This document shows positions 6,572 to 10,290 of a DNA stretch of 10,290 nucleotides, piece after piece. Location of the stretch: the NCBI GenBank assembly GCA_030635025.1, contig DAOVZQ010000043.1:1-10290 (forward strand), given 5' to 3'. Source of the DNA: a bacterium. GTDB taxonomy: Bacteria > Krumholzibacteriota > Krumholzibacteriia > LZORAL124-64-63. Each line of letters opens with the position of its first letter. The stretch's first letter is position 1. Below the pieces are notes generated by a model that was not told the DNA's origin, searched no databases, and saw only the letters and a program-made list of their open reading frames with translations. Made by a program: the position numbers and the translations under genes.

Positions 6572-9500
6572 GAAAAGCTCACCCCCATCAGGATGGTGCG
6601 AGGATTCTCGATGTAACTGGGGTTGACCCGTGACTTGGCGTATTCCTCGGAGTCGGTGGTGAGCAGGTCTCCCATACCCTCACTGTCGAGGTACCAGTCG
6701 CCGTAGCTGTTGGTCCAGTCCGGATTGTAATCGCCGACCTGGTAACCGTCGCCCGTCCAACTGTTCACGCGACGATAATTGACGTGGTTGAGCACGTTGC
6801 GCGCTTCCACATAGAAAGTCAGTCGCTTCTTGCGCGCCAGGTTCCAGTACTTGTTGAAGCGTACGTTGAGCGAACTCTTGTAGGGACCGAGACCCGAATA
6901 CGAATCTCCATACACGGGACCGTCCGCGTACATGCCCCCGGGGATCAGGCTCAAAGGCGTGTATCGTTGACCCGCTTCGGCGCTGAACAGCATGTTCAGG
7001 CTCCAGTTGGCCGGCAGTTGCAGCCCGAGCAGGCTGGGGCGCTCCTTGTCGAAAACCGAGAAGTCCAGATTGACCGACACGCGCCAGGGCTTGTCCCAGA
7101 GCAGGGGCGACCGCTGAAGGCCGGTCAGCGAGGTCCCGGCCGAACTGCCGTCGCCGTAGACCGCCTCGAGATAGCCCTGATCGGCCTTGCTGTTCGTGCC
7201 CGTGCTGCTCGACAACTCAAGACTGGCCGAGCCGGACAGATAGCGGGTCGTCCGCTTGATGATCGACAGCTCGACACCCAGGTTGCGGGCCGAGTCGCCG
7301 TTGAAGTAGCGCACCGGCTCGATGGTCTCGGTGCCCTCGTCGTTGGGATCAGGCGTATCCTCGGCGCCGATGTCGATGGAGTTCATGCGCACCGATTTGG
7401 CGTAGTCGTAGATGTCGCGGTTGAAGAAGGTCATGCCCACGCTCCACAGCCCCGGAAACTCGTGCTGGATACCCGTCTCGTACTCGATGGTGATCTTGGG
7501 ATCCAGGTTGGGGTTACCCAGCAGCTGGATCTCGCTGGCGGTGGTGGCCTGGAGCTGCGGGTAGACGTACGCGTAGCGCGGCCATTGCGAGAAGTGGCCG
7601 TAGTTGAAGAAGAACTTGTCCTTCTCGGTGACGGGAAAGCTCACGCCCAGACGCGGCGACACGCGCATTTTCCAGCTGCGCAGGAAGAACTCCACGGTCT
7701 CGTCGTAGAACTCGTCCCTCATCTCCGGTGTGACGAAGAGATAGTCGCCGTTCCGGTCCATGGTGGCTTCGACTTCGCGGCCTGGCGCCCAGGCATCCAG
7801 GCGCAGACCGGCGTTCACGACCATTCCCCGGTAGTTGACCGTATCCTGGAAGTAGGCCGCCCCCACGATGGGGTGGACCTTGAAGATATCCTCGTTGAAA
7901 GCCAGCTTGCCCGACGGCGGCAGGCTGAGGTTGGTCTTCAGATCGATCAGCTGCATCTCGGTGAACGACAGGTCGAAACCCGTCTTGAACTGGTTGGTCT
8001 CGCTGGCGACCCAGGCGTAGGAAGTCTTGAAGGTCCACGACTCGGAATAGTGGTCGTGCCAACGATCACTGCTGCCCTGGGCCAGCCCGCTGGGTGAATT
8101 GTAGTTGTCGTATGCGGGGAAGGTCGTGAAGTCGTCGTTGCCGATCAGGTTGGCGTGCATGCGACTGAAGTTTCGCCCCAGGCTGATCTCGAAAAAGTCC
8201 TTCTCCCCGATCACCCAGCGGTAATAGAGCTGGTTGAGAATGTTCTCGTTGGTGAAGACCAGGGAGTTGTCCAGGTTGTCCATCATCGGCCGCGCGTAGC
8301 CTTCGCCGGGCAGTTTGAAGCCCTGGCTGACCGCGAGCTGCCGCGACGCATTGAAGTTGATCTTGTGGCGGGGATTGATGTTCCACGTCCACTTCGCCAG
8401 ACCGTTCCAGTCGTTCTGCTGGCGCGGCGACAGCCAGTCCGCATCGTAGATCGGCGTCACGAGCTTCTTAGTGCGGGAGTAGATGGGTAAATAACCGTCG
8501 CGCACGTCCATCGATCCGCTCAGCAACAGGTACTGGGTGCCCGGCAGGCCGAGGCCCACGGCGTCCAGTATGTCGCTGATGGGATCCGGACCCGAGAGCG
8601 ACAGCTTGACCACGTCGATGTTCTGGGGGCGGCTGTAGTTGGTGAGATCGTGGTAGTCCGGTTCGGTCTGCAGGTCTTCCCGGTCACCGAGTGCCATGGA
8701 CAGCGGTGGCAGGGCGAGTGCGGCGATCGAACCGGCGCCGAACCCGTCGGCGCGACCGTAGAAGGAATCCCGTTTCCAGTTCGCCTTGCCGCTCCAGCGG
8801 TCGCCGCCTTCCTTGGTCGACACGTTGACAATGCCCGACACGGCCTGCCCGTACTCCGCGTTGAACCCGCCCGTGAGCACCTCGATCTCGTTGATGATCG
8901 ACGGGTCGATGGAATAGCCGTAACCGCCGCCGGCCAACGGATCGTTCACCGAGATGCCGTCGACAATGAACTGCGTGTCGTCGGCGCGACCGCCACGGAT
9001 ATGGATCTCGTTATCCTGTAGGGTGACGCCGGGCTGGTGGGCGATCATCTCCACCAGGTTGTCCAGGGGCATGGCCTCCATCTGTTCGGACGTCATGCGA
9101 TGGACGCTGCCGGTCAACTCGACCTCGATCAGTCGCCGCTCGGCCGTGACCATGATGGGATCGGTGTAGATGGCTTCCACGTCCAGCAGGAACTCGATCT
9201 CCGCCACCTCGCCCGAAGCCAGGGTCACGGTCTCCGAACCCAGGCTGTACGAGATGTAGGACGCCCGCACCGTGTAGGTGCCCGGACGCAGGCCGCTCAG
9301 GAAAAACTGTCCGTCCTGCAGGGCGATCGTTCCGATACTGGAGCCGGCGATGTACACGTTCGTATAGGGCAGGGTTTCGCCGCTCTCGGCATCGACGACC
9401 CGACCCTTGATCATGGCCGGCTGAACGGACGCCGGCGTTGGCGTTGGCGTTGGTGTAACGGGTTCGGTCACCGCGCCGGTTTCCTGGCCCACAACCCCAC

Positions 9501-9582
9501 CGGCCGTTGCGAACGTGAACAGCAGCAGCAAAAACATCAGCCTTGGGATCGCCCCCGTCGGGCGTACGGTATTCACACTCAC
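6565..9582 (-). CDS. TonB-dependent outer-membrane receptor with N-terminal carboxypeptidase-regulatory-like domain
   Basis: A 1005-residue predicted outer-membrane receptor powered by TonB/ExbBD; the ligand is unknown. Residues 1-33 form a signal peptide with a LMFLLLLFTF core. A short linker with four Thr-Pro repeats (43-50) follows. A CarboxypepD_reg-like domain spans about 57-137 (IKGRVVDAESGETLPYTNV, then GLRPGTYTVRASY). Residues 142-149 (PIMVTAER) resemble a TonB box. The plug is at about 160-260, with HIRGGRADDTQFIVDGISV and GGFNAEYGQAVSGIVNVSTK. The barrel fills the remainder and ends in an aromatic residue (FSW), as outer-membrane proteins usually do. The start is the GTG at 9582, overlapping the upstream stop (GTGA), with a weak GGTGG 7 bases away. 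The architecture matches receptors common in FCB bacteria, which differ from classic siderophore receptors. No SusD-like partner is visible, and its neighbours are a PorV-type barrel and an NHL lipoprotein. Confidence 0.95.
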   Translation of the reverse strand: MSVNTVRPTGAIPRLMFLLLLFTFATAGGVVGQETGAVTEPVTPTPTPTPASVQPAMIKGRVVDAESGETLPYTNVYIAGSSIGTIALQDGQFFLSGLRPGTYTVRASYISYSLGSETVTLASGEVAEIEFLLDVEAIYTDPIMVTAERRLIEVELTGSVHRMTSEQMEAMPLDNLVEMIAHQPGVTLQDNEIHIRGGRADDTQFIVDGISVNDPLAGGGYGYSIDPSIINEIEVLTGGFNAEYGQAVSGIVNVSTKEGGDRWSGKANWKRDSFYGRADGFGAGSIAALALPPLSMALGDREDLQTEPDYHDLTNYSRPQNIDVVKLSLSGPDPISDILDAVGLGLPGTQYLLLSGSMDVRDGYLPIYSRTKKLVTPIYDADWLSPRQQNDWNGLAKWTWNINPRHKINFNASRQLAVSQGFKLPGEGYARPMMDNLDNSLVFTNENILNQLYYRWVIGEKDFFEISLGRNFSRMHANLIGNDDFTTFPAYDNYNSPSGLAQGSSDRWHDHYSESWTFKTSYAWVASETNQFKTGFDLSFTEMQLIDLKTNLSLPPSGKLAFNEDIFKVHPIVGAAYFQDTVNYRGMVVNAGLRLDAWAPGREVEATMDRNGDYLFVTPEMRDEFYDETVEFFLRSWKMRVSPRLGVSFPVTEKDKFFFNYGHFSQWPRYAYVYPQLQATTASEIQLLGNPNLDPKITIEYETGIQHEFPGLWSVGMTFFNRDIYDYAKSVRMNSIDIGAEDTPDPNDEGTETIEPVRYFNGDSARNLGVELSIIKRTTRYLSGSASLELSSSTGTNSKADQGYLEAVYGDGSSAGTSLTGLQRSPLLWDKPWRVSVNLDFSVFDKERPSLLGLQLPANWSLNMLFSAEAGQRYTPLSLIPGGMYADGPVYGDSYSGLGPYKSSLNVRFNKYWNLARKKRLTFYVEARNVLNHVNYRRVNSWTGDGYQVGDYNPDWTNSYGDWYLDSEGMGDLLTTDSEEYAKSRVNPSYIENPRTILMGVSFSW
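9434..9457. repeat. Short hexamer repeat coding a Thr-Pro linker
   Basis: Three perfect copies of GGCGTT on the plus strand followed by a degenerate fourth (GGTGTA). On the minus strand this encodes the (Thr-Pro)4 linker between the signal peptide and the CarboxypepD_reg-like domain of the TonB receptor. The 6-base unit keeps the frame whatever the copy number, so it could vary linker length but not switch the gene off. Confidence 0.8.
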
Positions 9583-10290
9583 GGCAGCACCACCCCCAGC
9601 TCGTTTTCGAGCATGCCCCGCACGGACGCAAGCCCATCGGAGAAGTTCACGGCCTCATACTGCAGGGTCACCGTGACCGCCCGGGCGTCTTCACCCGTAT
9701 CGGAATGGGGACGGCGGACACCGACGATCGGTTCGTAGGGCGGTCGGCGCGCGGAGCTCCAGAACATGTAGTATTCCATCTGGTAGATAGCCTCGGTGCC
9801 TTCCGTGACCCGCGGCGTCATGCCGACGCTCGCGCTGTAACTGTGATTGAAGTGCAGAGTGGGCAACCGTCCAAGCGGCGCCCCCAGGCATATCTTGTCC
9901 GACGGAATGAAGAACGAGGGCTGCGACGGCGTTCGTTCCACCCCCAGGGTCTGCTGCACGAACGTGGGCGGCAGACTCGCCGTGCTTCCGATCAGGCCCT
10001 TTGAGATCAGCAACAATCGGCCGGCGTCCGGATCATTCTCGGTCGGCACTTCGAGGTACTCGTGCAGATAAATCGCGGCTTCGGCCAGATTGGCGGACGT
10101 GGTCGTGCCCGTATACCAGAAGACAGCGTCGAACTGCCGGAAGGTTTCCAACAGAACCCACATCTGATCGGGCAGTCCGTCGGTCATGTCGTACAGGGAC
10201 CACGCACCGGGTCCGTAGATGGAATCCATGGCCACGTGGTAGAACGGTACGTCCAGGTTGCCTGGATAATCGTCGACCAGCAGCAGCGCG
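9579..10290 (-). CDS. Probable secreted protein with 'VDD' amidotransferase-like fold, C-terminal part (runs off right edge)
   Basis: The last 236 codons of a gene whose frame stays open to the right edge. The in-frame GTG at 10235 is not a convincing start because the better domain beginning, LLLVDDYPGN, lies upstream of it at about 10253-10286. The pattern is: the VDDY strand; then FYHVAMDSIYG; a Trp and an Asp-rich turn; FDAVFWYTG; a helix; and GRLLLISKGLIG. This resembles the class I glutamine-amidotransferase/ThuA-like alpha/beta domain found in many secreted multi-domain proteins of FCB bacteria, where it often lacks catalytic residues. A second part (about the last 100 residues) holds strands such as AVTVTLQYEAVNF. 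It ends in ENELGVVLP with no evident type IX sorting domain. It overlaps the receptor start (GTGA), so it belongs to the same unit. No enzymatic role is supported; a binding or scaffold domain is a guess. Confidence 0.6.
   Translation of the reverse strand, partial: ALLLVDDYPGNLDVPFYHVAMDSIYGPGAWSLYDMTDGLPDQMWVLLETFRQFDAVFWYTGTTTSANLAEAAIYLHEYLEVPTENDPDAGRLLLISKGLIGSTASLPPTFVQQTLGVERTPSQPSFFIPSDKICLGAPLGRLPTLHFNHSYSASVGMTPRVTEGTEAIYQMEYYMFWSSARRPPYEPIVGVRRPHSDTGEDARAVTVTLQYEAVNFSDGLASVRGMLENELGVVLP

Noticed and set aside
9434..9457. Hexamer repeat as a phase-variation switch of the receptor
   Set aside because: The unit length is a multiple of three, so copy-number change cannot shift the frame. 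There are only three perfect copies.

Overview
The window is a densely packed, GC-rich bacterial segment in which every supported gene lies on the minus strand. Transcription therefore runs from the right edge (10290) to the left edge (1). The largest gap between genes is 31 bases, several neighbours overlap by 4 bases (ATGA or GTGA), and I see no terminator, RNA gene, CRISPR array, insertion sequence or internal promoter. It reads as one long operon or a chain of closely coupled transcription units. The organism is a diderm (Gram-negative envelope): there is a TonB-dependent receptor, a PorV/PorQ-family outer-membrane protein and a lipoprotein with a lipobox. The PorV-type protein together with a receptor carrying a carboxypeptidase-regulatory-like domain suggests the FCB (Fibrobacterota-Chlorobiota-Bacteroidota) superphylum. 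The high GC would fit one of its GC-rich uncultured lineages (such as Krumholzibacteriota, Eisenbacteria or Latescibacterota-like groups). That placement is inference.

Layout in transcription order. Envelope half (10290 to 4368): (1) the 3' part of a gene for a probably secreted protein with a 'LLVDDY' motif and a glutamine-amidotransferase-like fold; (2) a 1005-residue TonB-dependent receptor; (3) a 351-residue PorV/PorQ-family beta-barrel protein; (4) a lipoprotein with NHL-type propeller repeats, whose real start is a GTG at 5519. These four are joined by 4-, 7- and 4-base overlaps and look like one surface module.

Metabolic half (4354 to 232): (5) a deoxynucleoside kinase; (6) an adenosine deaminase-family protein starting at 3689; (7) a class II (trimeric) purine nucleoside phosphorylase. 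These three are joined by two ATGA overlaps. Then come (8) a membrane zinc metallopeptidase of the YugP type, (9) triosephosphate isomerase, and (10) at the left edge the first 68 codons of a probable M16-type peptidase with a signal peptide.

How they could work together: the kinase phosphorylates purine deoxynucleosides, while the deaminase and phosphorylase would convert (deoxy)adenosine to hypoxanthine plus (deoxy)ribose-1-phosphate. Triosephosphate isomerase could receive glyceraldehyde-3-phosphate from deoxyribose breakdown, though the linking deoB and deoC steps are not in the window. Whether the outer-membrane module feeds nucleosides into this route is open. The most notable residue-level oddity is that the deaminase lacks the first histidine of its HxH zinc-binding motif (Leu31 instead).
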